From: Micrasema longulum
Taxonomy: Eukaryota; Arthropoda; Insecta; Trichoptera; Brachycentridae
NCBI GenBank assembly: GCA_022494885.1
Contig: JAGVSM010001456.1
Span: 1 to 64,000 of the forward strand
Direction: 5' to 3'
Length of the DNA: 64,000 bases
The notes under the pieces: generated by a model
What the model was told of the DNA's origin: nothing
The model's input: only the letters and a program-made list of their open reading frames with translations
The model's database searches: none
Translations under genes and position numbers: made by a program
Part shown: piece after piece, positions 42,160 through 52,353 of the stretch
Position numbering within the stretch: position 1 is the first letter of the stretch
How the letters are laid out: the number at the start of each line of letters is the position of its first letter

Positions 42160-42390
42160 CAACCTTAAATTAACATATTACAACAGAGATGAAGAACATT
42201 AAGGAGAAGGTAATATAGAAGTCCAGGTATCTACAGGTCATAAGCCCTGTAGATGCCTGGACTTCTATATTACCTTCTCTTAAATGTTCTTCATCTCTGT
42301 TGTAATATGTTAATATAAACAGCTCTCAAGGGAGTTGAATCCAGTCCTTGTCTACAAAAATTTGGACAAACTCAAAATATTGTTGTGTAC
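42160..42390. mobile_element. modular fold-back copy 9 with near-perfect hairpin
   Basis: E-A immediately meets A'-E': 42170-42313 is a hairpin with arms of about 67 bp (TTAACATATTACAACAGAGA... and ...CTCTGTTGTAATATGTTAAT) and a very short loop around GGTCATAAGCC. D' (TCCAGTCCTTGTCTACAAAA, TTTGGACAAACTCAAAATAT) follows. Modules B and C are deleted. Confidence 0.85.
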
Positions 42391-42489
42391 ATACAACCTG
42401 TTTTAAAGCAGACATTTTTATGCAAAATAGGTTTAAAAAAAAGTACTATTATTGTTATCAAAAACATTTTTCACTTTGTGGTATGACAT

Positions 42490-42743
42490 TTTACACTTAT
42501 TTGTTTATAAATTTGTATAAACCACTTTAATTATTATTATTATGTTTTTTTTTTTTTTTTATTACACTCGACCGGTTTCGAGGTTACTACCTCATCGTCA
42601 TTTTATTATATAAATAGCAACGCGTGTAATTATAAATTAGTTAAATTCCTGACGATGAGGTAGTAACCTCGAAACCGGTCGAAGTGTAATAAAAAAAATA
42701 AATTAATGTGGTTTACACAAATTTATAAACAAATAAGTGTAAA
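42490..42743. mobile_element. 254-bp fold-back element
   Basis: TTTTACACTTATTTGTTTAT, ...ATTACACTCGACCGGTTTCG and AGGTTACTACCTCATCGTCA pair with the right arm (TGACGATGAGGTAGTAACCT, ATTTATAAACAAATAAGTGT). Arms about 110 bp, centre about 40 bp. No coding capacity. Confidence 0.85.
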
Positions 42744-42839
42744 CAAATTACTACCTACTAGTTAATTTAAAATACAGTTACGTAATATTCATTTATAAAA
42801 TTAATTATATAAGAATATTTTTGAGTTAATTTTTCTATT

Positions 42840-43070
42840 ATTCTCTACCTAAACCCAGACCAATTTTTACAAATTTATTAAATTGAATCCGGGTCATGGT
42901 TTTGCAATGTTTGTGTAACATATTGAATATTTTGGGGCCTAGAAACCAAAAAATTTCTTTGCCCGAATTCAGAGTTTGCGGTAGACCCCATGACCCATCC
43001 TCTAGTTTGACTTCTGGCAGTGTGAGAGTGTTCCTTTTGGGATTTGGTAGAATAATAATAAGATTAAAAC
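42840..43070 (-). mobile_element. LINE C-terminal fragment
   Basis: A minus-strand frame without ATG reads PKRNTLTLPEVKLEDGSWGL, PQTLNSGKEIFWFLGPKIFN and MLHKHCKTMTRIQFNKFVKI. The FWFLGPKIFNML pattern resembles the end of non-LTR RT proteins (W..LP..I). Weakly supported because no upstream RT block is present. Confidence 0.5.
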
Positions 43071-43074
43071 ACTA

Positions 43075-43650
43075 GAAATTAATAATAAATTAATCAAATT
43101 TAAACTGCTTTGCCATATGTTTCATTCGTGACTGCATTATTATGATGAAAACGAAAAAAGAAGTTTGGGATTCTAAAGCCTTTTCAATCAAATGCGAAAA
43201 AGTTTTTTTTTTCGTTCTGTCAAGATAAGGGTTAACTTTACTTAGATAACCCGGGCACCATAAAGTCGTGATTGTTACGTTTTGTGAACCCGGGTATTAA
43301 TTCAGTCGGAGCAAGGGAATAATATGCAGTAACAGCAGCTCTAGAGATACACTTTTCATTATTTGGTTTGGTCCGGTCCAAACATAGAAATTGGTTGTGT
43401 AATAAAAACACTGCAAAACTGGTATTCAATTTTGAATATATCAACCAACACCCTGAAGATAGAAATCTACTGAATTAAATTGGATTTGGGAAGCATTGGT
43501 CACAGATGCTAATGAAGATTCTTCGTCGTCTGATGATATTATATTAAATTACTTTATAATAAATTGAGTTCTGTTTTATATTTTGTATTTATTTCACATT
43601 TTCCTTGTTTAATAAATATTACGTAATTATACCCGTTTACCTAATTCTAG
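43075..43650. other. unassigned interval
   Basis: No gene recognised. 43246-43295 has ACCCGGGCACC and GAACCCGGGTATT as a short inverted repeat. 43500-43540 could encode DANEDSSSSDD, reminiscent of acidic stretches in transposases, but no frame supports it. Confidence 0.3.
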
Positions 43651-44581
43651 GGCCTTACTCATAAACTCGGTATAAAGTTACGCCTAAGTATAGTGGTATA
43701 ATTCGGATGGGAATACCACTATTCTCAAGTGTAACTTTATGCTACTACTACTACTACTTTTTTTTTTTTACATTTTTTTTATATGGGAGTAGCTTTATTA
43801 TTTACCTTGCTTATAATATACAAGGTTTATATTTAAAAAGAATATTTTTCTGCAATTAAATATCTTTAAATTTATCTAAACGATTGGGATCATGAGGGAT
43901 ATATTTATGTGGGCTAATCAGGAACTTCTCAGCATTTGCTCACGTGGAGAGGAAACCACTTGAAACTCTTCAAGAGAAGCCGGCCTGTCGGCAGTAGTCA
44001 ACAGGCCTTCCGTTCCACTAGAGGAGTGTTCGGCATTTTGTTCCCTACTTTGGTTTATTTTACCTATACTACTACTACTACTACTACCATCACGCCATTT
44101 AGGCTATGTAGGCAGAGAGAATGGACCGCCACACACGTCTATCCTGGCATAGATTCCTAGCTTCTTCCACATCCAGACATCTTGTCACTCATGCCCTTCG
44201 GTTCTGTCCGCTTTCGACATGACCATACTCAAGATTTTGGTTTATCTGATTATGCCACGTCTTCCTTGGTCGTCCTCGTCTCTGGTTACGGTTCATTTTC
44301 ACGATATATATACTTTTTTTACCATTTTTTTGTCGTTCATTCGTTCTACATGACCAAATCATCTCAGAGACCCTTTCTTAATCTTATCAATTACACTCGC
44401 CTGATTTCATCATTCGTAACCCTGTCATACATTGATTTCCCATACATTCGTCTAAGAGATCGCATTTCAACCGCGTTCACTCGGCTTTCATCCTTCCTTT
44501 GCCAGTTCCATTTTTCACTTCCATACATAAGTTTTGAGACTAAAACTCTTAAAACTTTATACTAAGTTTATGAATAAGGCC
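43651..44581. mobile_element. 931-bp TIR element holding an RT fragment
   Basis: Ends GGCCTTACTCATAAACTCGG and (complement of right end) GGCCTTATTCATAAACTTAG match at 26 of 30 positions including TATAAAGT. Inside are (ACT)n tracts at 43741-43757 and 44066-44086 and a minus-strand LINE fragment. No clear target duplication. TIRs of this type resemble PIF/Harbinger ends (weak inference). Confidence 0.7.
44067..44540 (-). mobile_element. LINE family R3 3' end within TIR element
   Basis: Minus frame: YGSEKWHLQRKDESRVNAVE, MRSLRRMYGKSMYDRVTNDE, then after breaks NQRRGRPRKTWHNQINQNLE, YGHVESGQNRRA and CLDVEEARNLCQDRRVWRSI. Tail (AGT)n. Two to three stops. Same family as 28860, 30249 and 45668. Confidence 0.8.
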
Positions 44582-44589
44582 ATGCTGTA

Positions 44590-45070
44590 TTTTGGCGTCT
44601 TTTTCTCTTTAGTAATATTCACACAAAACAAAAATCAATATTTGATATATTATATCGGATACTTTGATATTTTATATTTTTATTTAATAAACTATTAATA
44701 GAGTTACTATGTCACCCTTTGTCTTAATTAGAATATGTATATTTCAACTTAATAAGCGGGAAGGTAACATAACACTTCAGTAAATAGTAATTAGAGCTCA
44801 TTATTATTCAGCAACAGATTGTCACGTATGTATGTATGTACATGTACAAGGTACACAGGTATATATAGATAACTGTGAGATTATTGTGATAATAAGCTGT
44901 TTTATGAAAAGAAAAATTTACATCTGTTTGCATGAAACCGTATTAAATTGTATCTATTAAAGAAAAAATATGCATAATTATTACTTTGCATACATGAAAA
45001 AAATAGCTAATAAACAGCATAATGAGATTATTATTAAAGTAGACACCGCAGAACTAACACAAATTTATGC
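44590..45070. other. unassigned AT-rich stretch
   Basis: Contains a short (ATGT)n tract at 44825-44840. No gene or repeat family recognised. Confidence 0.35.
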
Positions 45071-45078
45071 GTTTTTTA

Positions 45079-45190
45079 AAAAAAATATTTTATTCATACA
45101 AATACATACATATTATAAAAAAATAAAATAATAATGATGCCCAAACTCTAAGAGGCTAAGGGCCCTGTGTTGAATTGGGATACAACATAA
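45079..45190 (-). mobile_element. LINE 3'UTR end
   Basis: The minus strand reads CAGGGCCCTTAGCCTCTTAG, AGTTTGGGCATCATTATTAT, then ATATGTATGTATTTGTATGA and ATAAAATA. Matches the plus-strand tail at 55549-55655 (GAGTTTGGGATACGTCATTA). Confidence 0.6.
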
Positions 45191-45254
45191 TGGAAATTGG
45201 AAGCACGTACAAGTAGGTATATAATCAAAAATAGCAAAAATAAAAATCGAATAT

Positions 45255-45375
45255 TATTACAAAAACATAGATTTATTTCAAAGGGTATCTGGACAACACG
45301 CTTTATACATTTTGCGAGGGGTACCACAAGAGTCGCATTTTGAACCGCTATTATTTTTTAATATTTTGTGTTCAT
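45255..45375 (+). mobile_element. RT central-domain fragment (GVPQ motif)
   Basis: Translation reads FQRVSGQHALYILRGVPQES, then HFEPLLFFNIL. This is the conserved RT block 4 normally written GVPQGSILGPLLF, with G to E and L to F/E changes. It is the only fragment in the window from the catalytic half of a retrotransposon RT; the YADD block that should follow is not visible. Confidence 0.65.
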
Positions 45376-45667
45376 TTTCAGAAAGAGAAAATATTGAAAA
45401 ATATATATTTTACATAATAATTAACAAATGAATATTAACAGTCTATTAACACCTTGTAAAATATTAATGAAATTTATATTTTAACGTATCAAATTTCTTT
45501 GTTTAGGCAAGTTTGCAAAATTTAAGCATAATTGATCGAATACGTCGAACTGAATATGGTAAATCAGATTCATACCAGTTTGTTTTTAGTGATTCAGATT
45601 CTAATATATTGACGAGTAAAAATTACATAACTTAAACGTCTAAACGGAAAGAAGAGATGAAAAAAAG

Positions 45668-46185
45668 GTTACTACTACTACCAGCACGCCATTTTCCCGT
45701 AGAGGTAGAAAGAAAAGATGGACTGCCATATACGTTCATGCTGACATACATTCCTAGCTTTTTCCACATTCACATATCTCGTCAAACATGCCCTTCGGTG
45801 TGTCTGGTTCTGAGATGACCAGACATGAGGTTTTGGTTTATCTGATAATGACACCTTTTTTTATTCATCATACGTTATTATTAATTCTTGCTACGCATGT
45901 GTATCTATTTTACCATTATTTCGACACCCATTTGTTCTGTAGTATATGACCAAACTATCTTCATCTTTACGAAAACATCAAACGATATTGTGAAGCATTT
46001 GTGAACAGCGTGGATGCAAGCAGCATAAAGGCATGGAATGGAGAAGTATGGAGAAGTCCTTCATTCAAGAGTGGCCAGAACAGACTAAAGAAAAAGAAGG
46101 AACCATCATAATGAACCTTTCTTAATTTCATTAATTACACCCGTCTCAGATTTGCGCTCTAGCCTGATTTCATCATTCGTAATCC
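45668..46185 (-). mobile_element. LINE family R3 fragment with nested insertion
   Basis: Complement of ACGCCATTTTCCCGTAGAGG, CATATCTCGTCAAACATGCC and TTTCATTAATTACACCCGTC aligns with 44067-44540. At about 45970-46112 it is interrupted by unrelated DNA. (ACT)n precedes it at 45670. Heavily decayed. Confidence 0.65.
45970..46112 (+). mobile_element. about 140-bp RTE-like 3' end nested in R3 LINE
   Basis: Relative to the copy at 44380, extra DNA appears here: AAGCATTTGTGAACAGCGTG, GCATGGAATGGAGAAGTATG, then GTGGCCAGAACAGACTAAAG and CCATCATAATG. The open end GEVWRSPSFKSGQNRLKKKK plus ATCATAATG tail suggests a short RTE-type 3' end. No exact target duplication found. Confidence 0.4.
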
Positions 46186-46191
46186 TGTACA

Positions 46192-46484
46192 CAGTGTTTT
46201 TTGACCTGTGGATCGCAACCCTCTGGGGGGTTGCAAAGCCTTGCTAGGGGGGTCGTGGGCCTGAGTATGGCAAAACTTTAAAAAAAGTAAGGAATAAAAA
46301 ACTGGTATCTTGGGTGGGTAGCGCCAGATTCTAAAAAATCTGTCGCTTTTCCCTCCCAATAGGACATTAACTACTGCATTGCTTATTACTGTGACCCTCC
46401 AAAGAAGGCAAAAGCTAATCCTGGGGGTGGGTTTTCTACACGTAAGGGGGTCGCGAAGCGTAATTAAAAGGTTGAAAAACACTG
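46192..46484. mobile_element. 293-bp hAT-like MITE
   Basis: TIRs CAGTGTTTTTTGACCT and (right complement) CAGTGTTTTTCAACCTTTT, with subterminal GGATCGCAACCCT and GGGGGTCGCGAAGCG. CAGTGTTTTTCAACC ends are typical of hAT-group elements. Flanks CTGTACA and CTGTAGA match at 6 of 7, an eroded target duplication. The 107-residue minus frame is the MITE read through. Confidence 0.75.
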
Positions 46485-46864
46485 CTGTAGAATATCTAAA
46501 AATAATACATTTGTTTTAAAACGTGAAGTTGTAATTTATTAATGTGTCATTTAGATGAAAAGATTTTATTTTAATTGAATAATTTGATAAAACAGCAATT
46601 AATTCAAAATCACTAGGTTAAAAAACTTAATTTAAATCAATGAATCAGTATTTTGATGTCTACATAAAATTACATGTTTGAAAAAATACATGGATTTGAA
46701 TTCAGATTTAAAATACGTAATTGAAAGAGACTAGTTTTTTTCTAGATTAGTAAACATGTTTGTAATTAATGTGTCAATTTTCGGATATTTCGGATGCATG
46801 GTTGGTTTTTGACGGACAAACTAGTAAGCCGCATTTTCGTGAGACCGGTGAATTTTCAAGATTA

Positions 46865-47060
46865 CTAAAACGTAGTTATGCAGAAAGCAGCCAGCTATGG
46901 AAAAGTGAATCTGAGATAATAGCACTTTTGTAAAAAGAGTGAAAATCAAATCTACACAACAGTTGCAATGTTTTTTACTAATACAAATGCTAAATAATGA
47001 TTACATTGTTTTTTTTTAATTCATGTATTTGATCAGTTTTAATGAATTTTAAAGTCTGGT
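46865..47060 (+). repeat. dispersed repeat Y, copy 1
   Basis: AAACGTAGTTATGCAGAAAG, CAATGTTTTTTACTAATACA and TGCTAAATAATGATTACATT align in order with 53440-53640. Function and class unknown. Confidence 0.5.
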
Positions 47061-47282
47061 TGACCACACAACCTACGATGTGCATTTTGCAGAAAACAAC
47101 CTTGGTTGTGTCTTTATGTATTGAAGATTTTATTTTATATTTATATTGGGATACTTTATTGTAAAGAATCACTTAACTCATTTGTGTTAAAGGAATTTCG
47201 ATGATTTTTTCTATTGTACATTTAACTACTAAACCTGAGGAAAATCAGTGCTACGGGAAATCGCATGTAAATAATAATTTAA

Positions 47283-47400
47283 TTCTATGGCGAAGTTTCT
47301 CGAAAATGTATGGAAAATTAATCTAAATAAGGTACTTTGAACTCGTCACAAGTTTTTCCAATCACCCCTTAATTTACAGAGTTGTTATTTGTTGTAATAT
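47283..47400. repeat. partial copy of the 22400/49012 repeat
   Basis: TATGGCGAAGTTTCTCGAAA, ATGTATGGAAAATTAATC and CTTTGAACTCGTCACAAG parallel 22395-22460. Confidence 0.45.
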
Positions 47401-47689
47401 ATTTCTGAGACACTGTTTCAATTTATGAAGGTACTGGACTAGAAACTGGTAGATTTTTTTTTTTAAAAGAGTCGTTGGCACATTTCTGGTCATGCAGTTA
47501 GAAGAGGAAATCACAGCAGAATAGTCGTACAAGGTTCTCCTATAATTTAAATCTTTTAATTTTAAAAAAGTACGATATTTATTCGGAGAAATTTCTCTTT
47601 TGTGGCCCCAAGAGTGTTCAATGTCCTACGGTGCCATTCTGAACCGATCTCGCGGCCGTGGAAAACACTTTTATCTCGCGTATTTTGTA

Positions 47690-48465
47690 TTTATGATTAT
47701 ATGGTCACCATATTATAAAGTGCATATAAATAATATCGAAAGAACTCAACACAATTTTTTACGTTTCGTTAATTTGAAATTAGGTATTCCAGTTGAACAT
47801 ATTAATTATACGTACTTAAATAAATATTTAAATTTACACACATTAGGAACTAGAAGAAAATTAAGTGATTTGTTATTTTTATTTAAAATATTAAATTCAA
47901 TATTTGACTGTTCCGAACTGTAAACTAATTAACTTGTGAGTGCCCGGCCGGATTACTCGATTTAATAAACTCTTCTATATAAATGTATCTACAACTAACT
48001 ACAGTGCACACTCACCTATAAGGAGAATTCATGTGTTTGCAAACGAATACGCAAATGATAAAGATATATTTAATACAATACTTTGGAATTTTAAAACGCA
48101 GTGTATCAATTTATTATCTCCAAATATAAATTCTTAAATAATACTATGTTGTTTTGTATTGTATACCTTTTATTAACTTATATCTGTATTTTTAATTATT
48201 TTATTTCTACATTCTTCTAATTTTAAGATTATCTTAATATAATCGATGGGAAAAAATGAACTTCTGTTCTCTCTACTGGAATATATGTATGTATGTACTA
48301 TATGTAATATTAGTTTTATATATTTTTATTTTTATTTTCTTTTTCTTATTACTTCATTTTAAATTTTTTGCTACTTTTGTATAAAATATGTCTGTTCTTT
48401 ATATATAAATATATGTAAAACATGTAAAAGCCTACAAGGCGTTTAAATAAATAAATAAATGTAAA
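47690..48465 (+). mobile_element. Jockey/CR1-like LINE 3' fragment
   Basis: From about 47690: MIIWSPYYKVHINNIERTQH, NFLRFVNLKLGIP, LHTLGTRRKLSDLLFLFKIL and NSIFDCSEL. After a stop and shift, 47940-48137: PGRITRFNKLFYINVSTTNY, SPIRRIHVFANEYANDKDIF. The UTR ends GGCGTTTAAATAAATAAAT at 48465. Same family as 601-1592. Upstream 47600-47690 is unrelated. Confidence 0.85.
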
Positions 48466-48474
48466 TACACGAGA

Positions 48475-49010
48475 TAAAAGTTTTTTTCTACGGCTGCGGG
48501 AGCGTGTGGAATATTACCCCCGGATGAACATATTCAGTTCTCCAAAACGAAAGCCATTTTGAGGAGAAGTGTACAAGTTTGGATTTTGTCTAAAAGAGAC
48601 CGTTGCAGGAGACTGCTGCGAGATATTGCCTAGATTTATGTATTAATAAGCGTGTTGTCCAAATGTATATTAACTCTTAAAAGACTGTGGTAAATAATCC
48701 CTTTGCGCGCGGTGATGTAACATCGTGTTATTACTAGTAAAATACGGAATATTCTAAACTTCAGATATAAAAAAAAAAATGGTAGACATACTGTTTAATA
48801 ATACCTTTTCCATAATTTATGCAAATAAACATATAATTTAGCCCTTTTATAGCAAAATAAATTAAAAATCACAAAGGTCTGAATCTGTTTTAGACAACAC
48901 CCGCCGCAGAACAGCGTCTCTGTCTTCCTTGTTATGACTTCTATCTTCGTGCTCTCTCTTGAATAAGGTATCTGTATAGATGTGTTGCTGAATTAGCGGA
49001 CGTTCATTTT
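48475..49010. other. unassigned interval
   Basis: No gene recognised; 48485-48540 and 48895-48960 are less AT-rich (TACGGCTGCGGGAGCGTGTG, CACCCGCCGCAGAACAGCGT) without an identifiable frame. Confidence 0.3.
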
Positions 49011-49011
49011 T

Positions 49012-49200
49012 CGCGTAGCAACGATATTTTTTTTATAAACATTTAGCATAGTTATACAAATTTTACTTTCCAAATCGGGTGTGAAAATGTCCATTTGAAA
49101 ACTACAAAAAATACGAATTCATCATTTAAAAAAATAAGAGAGATATATCAATGCATGTGTCCTATATCGACTAGTGTGACATCACAGCCACACAAGAGTT
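49012..49200 (+). repeat. dispersed repeat shared with 22400-22640
   Basis: CATAGTTATACAAATTTTAC, TTTCCAAATCGGGTGTGAAA and GACATCACAGCCACACAAGA are the complement of the 22450-22640 copy. It ends just before the hAT-like element at 49217. Confidence 0.6.
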
Positions 49201-49216
49201 AAAATACACGTTTATG

Positions 49217-49986
49217 CATAGAATTAAGAATAGTCTAGAAGAGCGTAGAATCGTATTTACATACATTGGACTGTGTCAAATAATTCCCCCGCTTAGATAC
49301 ACTTTCGCCGCGCGCATACTTGAAGTCACCGAGTAATATTGCCAGATCGCGAAGAATATAACCATAACACGAATGTAAGGTAAAAAAAAAACAATTTGTT
49401 AATTATTCTAAAATTTTATTGTGTACTCGGAAACATTGATTGACACAACAGAGTAGATAAGTAAAGGGTCATTTAATAAGAGTAATTGAATTAATGAACG
49501 TTGAACTTAAAATATAAAACAAATTTTATTTTACATAAAACGGATATTTTTATATCATGTTAAATAATATTTGATGTTTTCAAGATAATGTCGGCCAAAT
49601 ATCCACCACGGCGTTGTTTAATCCGAGGTTGAATTTTTTATTATTTCTCTTATTATATGAGCAAAGTAGGGTAAAATTTTTTACTACTCTGGTAACATTA
49701 ACGAAATTACCATTTTGTTTCTTCGACAATCATTTGTGACTAACACATTCATTTGATAATTACACATGAAATGTGATTGCATCCTGTCTCTTTAAGATCT
49801 TAGCATTATTTCTACACTTTAGAAATACACAACACGGCATGGTTAAATTCGAATCAGGAGTTGCGTATTGAGCGACGTCTACAAAGAAACTAATGGGTCA
49901 AAACGTAAACCTACTCATTTATGAGGAGTTGAGTCGCCTTCTGTTTGATGTGCGTATGCGGTTTCTGGACTATTCTTATTTCTATG
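49217..49986. mobile_element. hAT-like non-autonomous element, copy 2
   Basis: Same element as 2295-3088 over its whole length (TIR CATAGAATTAAGAATAGTCT; right end ATTCTTATTTCTATG). Flanks CGTTTATG (49209-49216) and CGCTTATG (49987-49994) form an 8-bp duplication with one mismatch, different from that of copy 1, so the copies inserted independently. Confidence 0.85.
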
Positions 49987-49999
49987 CGCTTATGTAATA

Positions 50000-50575
50000 T
50001 TTTTGGTATTGTTTAAAATTATATATGTTTCCATTTTCTATTAGGTTGTATACCAACTCAACAAAGGTCTCTTGGTCTCATAGGGTTAGGGATACGTTAT
50101 TATTATTTTTTTGAAAAAAAAAATATATTTAAAAAAATCCTGTTTCTGGGAAGCCAACTCACCAGTCAGGACAACGCACTGACGACAGTAGTGACGTCAC
50201 GGACGGAGTTATTATAAAATAACAAAAATTTAAAAAATCATAATGACGATAACACGATACATAAAAAATGGTTAAGTTTGATAGTTTATTAACAAATAAT
50301 AAATTAAAAAAAAAACTTAACATCGTTGTTCTGTGTATTTTTTTTATCAAACTGTGTAAAATACACGTATATCCGACACAGTACAACGTACTAGACCTTA
50401 TTTATTAGATTATGAGAAAAAACAGAAATAAATTGGCGCACGCGCACTGGACCGCTTATGCTTGTTGATGTCTGGAAGAATCCATAGCCACGTGTGCCTA
50501 GCTTGAATCTGATTATTTGCAGCAAAAAACTGAAATAGAATCGCCTCTTATTCGCCGGCGCATTACAACAAACAA
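50000..50575. other. unassigned interval
   Basis: A TGACGTCACGGAC motif lies at 50188. The GGGTTAGGGATACG/TTATTATT stretch at 50083-50110 recalls the LINE tail at 55549. No gene seen. Confidence 0.3.
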
Positions 50576-50807
50576 TATTATACACGGTGTTCCAGGGCCA
50601 GACCGCGAAACTTTAGGGGAACATTCCTGATGGTGGACGTCAAAAAAAATACTTGTATTTTTTTTTCCAAAAACTATTTTTTTAGTTTTTTTAAAGTTTT
50701 TTAAAATGGAGTAAATCTTTAAGTTTTGCCTTCCTTCCCTATTAAAATAGAGAATAAAAACGTATTTGACCAACGAAGCGATACGCACCACTGCATAACG
50801 CACCAGT

Positions 50808-51573
50808 AGCGCAATCACAAATAACTATCGACGTGCTTAAAAACATGCTAAGCATTTGAGCGAACAAAATGAACAATAATGAACATGCGTAAGTTATCGC
50901 AGTCATAAGTCAACGCGTGTGTCAGTTTGTTTTTTGTTTTCTTCGTAAATAAATACAGTTCATTGGCAAAAAATCGGCGTTTACTATAAAAAAATCAACA
51001 ATATATTCCATTTGCAAAAAAGTAAGAAGCATCTCATACAAAAAAAGTGAAAATTGAATAACAATAACTATGGCAACTGTTTTTCTTGTCATTTAGCTTG
51101 CCAACCGTCGGCTAAATGCAATAAATAGCATGATAAATAATAAATAAATAAATAAAAATGGCAGTTTAAATATGTGATTGCGCAGCAGGATTATACGTCG
51201 CGAAACGTAAATATTTTGACATTTAATATTAGGGGTTCACGGATGTTGCATTGTGAACGCGAATACGATAAACAACCATGGTGAGAAATTGTTATCACGT
51301 CGCTTAAGCTAGGGTTTCCTAGGACAGCGGTGCTCGTATCTTAACGGCCGTAGTGAACGGTGATGCGGTGGACAGCCGTCGTAGTGGTGACTAGAGAGTA
51401 ATTTTATTTTTAAACGGTGTTATCAACACCATTTTTATAGGAAACCACTCTCTAGTCACCGTTACGACGGCTGCCAATCGCATTAATGTTCACTACGGCC
51501 GTTAAAATACGGGCACCGCTGTCCTAGGAAACTCGAGCTTTATTAGCACATCGATAGTTATTTGTGATTGAGC
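50808..51573. mobile_element. inner TIR element (copy also at 63245)
   Basis: GCGCAATCACAAATAACTAT / CGACGTGCTT on the left is mirrored by CACATCGATAGTTATTTGTG and ATTGAGC on the right. The middle (CGTCGCGAAACGTAAATATT, CGGATGTTGCATTGTGAACG) is repeated on the minus strand at 63245-63645. CAG occurs on both outer flanks, a possible short target duplication. Confidence 0.65.
51307..51539. mobile_element. 233-bp PIF/Harbinger-type MITE with TTA target
   Basis: TIRs AGCTAGGGTTTCCTAGGACA and (right complement) AGCTCGAGTTTCCTAGGACA; most of each half pairs (ACGGCCGTAGTGAAC, GGTGACTAGAGAGT). TTA flanks both ends (51304-51306 and 51540-51542). The homologous region at 63281-63289 lacks it and has a single TTA, a natural empty site. 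TTA targets and short palindromic MITEs fit PIF/Harbinger. Confidence 0.9.
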
Positions 51574-51779
51574 TACAGACGCAGACTAGGGAAGCAGCTG
51601 TGTAGGGGAGAGGCAGAGGTTCGCGAAAGAGATGCTAGTCTAAGAAATTTAAGAATAACTTTATTTTGAAAAAGTAAAAAGAAGTTTTTTTAATGAAAAA
51701 CACGAGTTTTTGGATCAGGAACTTTCCCCTGAAGTTTCGCAATCTAGTCCTGAAACACCGTGTATAATACGTGTTGCTG

Positions 51780-52350
51780 GCGTTAGAGAATGAAATGCGT
51801 TTTGTGCAATGGAAAAAAATGAACAGTCCGTATGGATCAAAAGGATATGATAGTCGAAAAAATAAATACTGCTTTTGAATACATTATTATCATCATTTTC
51901 CTATCCATATGCACTACTGCATAAAAAACTGTATCGGTAATCCAATTAAGCGAATCTGGATTTTTCTGTACATGGAAGGTAAACTAAGACTAAAAGTCGT
52001 GAATGTAAAAAAATAGTTTTGCGAATTTTTTTATAATAGTCATTCAATACCCTCACATTTTAACTTAACCGAAAAGTTATTTCCGATTCTCAAATATGAG
52101 ACATCCTCTTGTAAAAAAAAAATATATCCTCCTAATTCTGTAGTATGGGCGTTATACTCGTTGAATGCAACCCTCGTAGATCTATGAATACAATATTTAC
52201 GCTTCTAAGTTTTTTTTCTACTGATCAGATATAATATTAGCTATGAACATGCACAGAGCAAAGTTCATTATTTTGCAAGAAACCACGCGTAAATCGATCC
52301 AGTAGATATTATGTCTATCGAGGGCGCACATGCGAATATTGCCTTTTTAT
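51780..52350. other. unassigned interval
   Basis: No gene, TIR pair or RT motif recognised. Confidence 0.35.
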
Positions 52351-52353
52351 ATA

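Larger units (their letters stand above)
50577..51768. mobile_element. outer TIR element of a three-level nest
   Basis: Left TATACACGGTGTTCCAGGGC, ...CCGCGAAACTTTAGGGGAAC and right GGAACTTTCCCCTGAAGTTT, ...CCTGAAACACCGTGTATA are about 50-bp TIRs with some mismatches. The symmetry extends into TATTATA flanks, so the target duplication cannot be told from the TIR. It contains the inner element at 50808 and the Harbinger-like MITE at 51307. Confidence 0.75.

Noticed and set aside
46159..46482. 107-residue minus-strand open frame
   Set aside because: It spans a 293-bp hAT-like MITE end to end; the frame is read through its TIRs and is not a gene.
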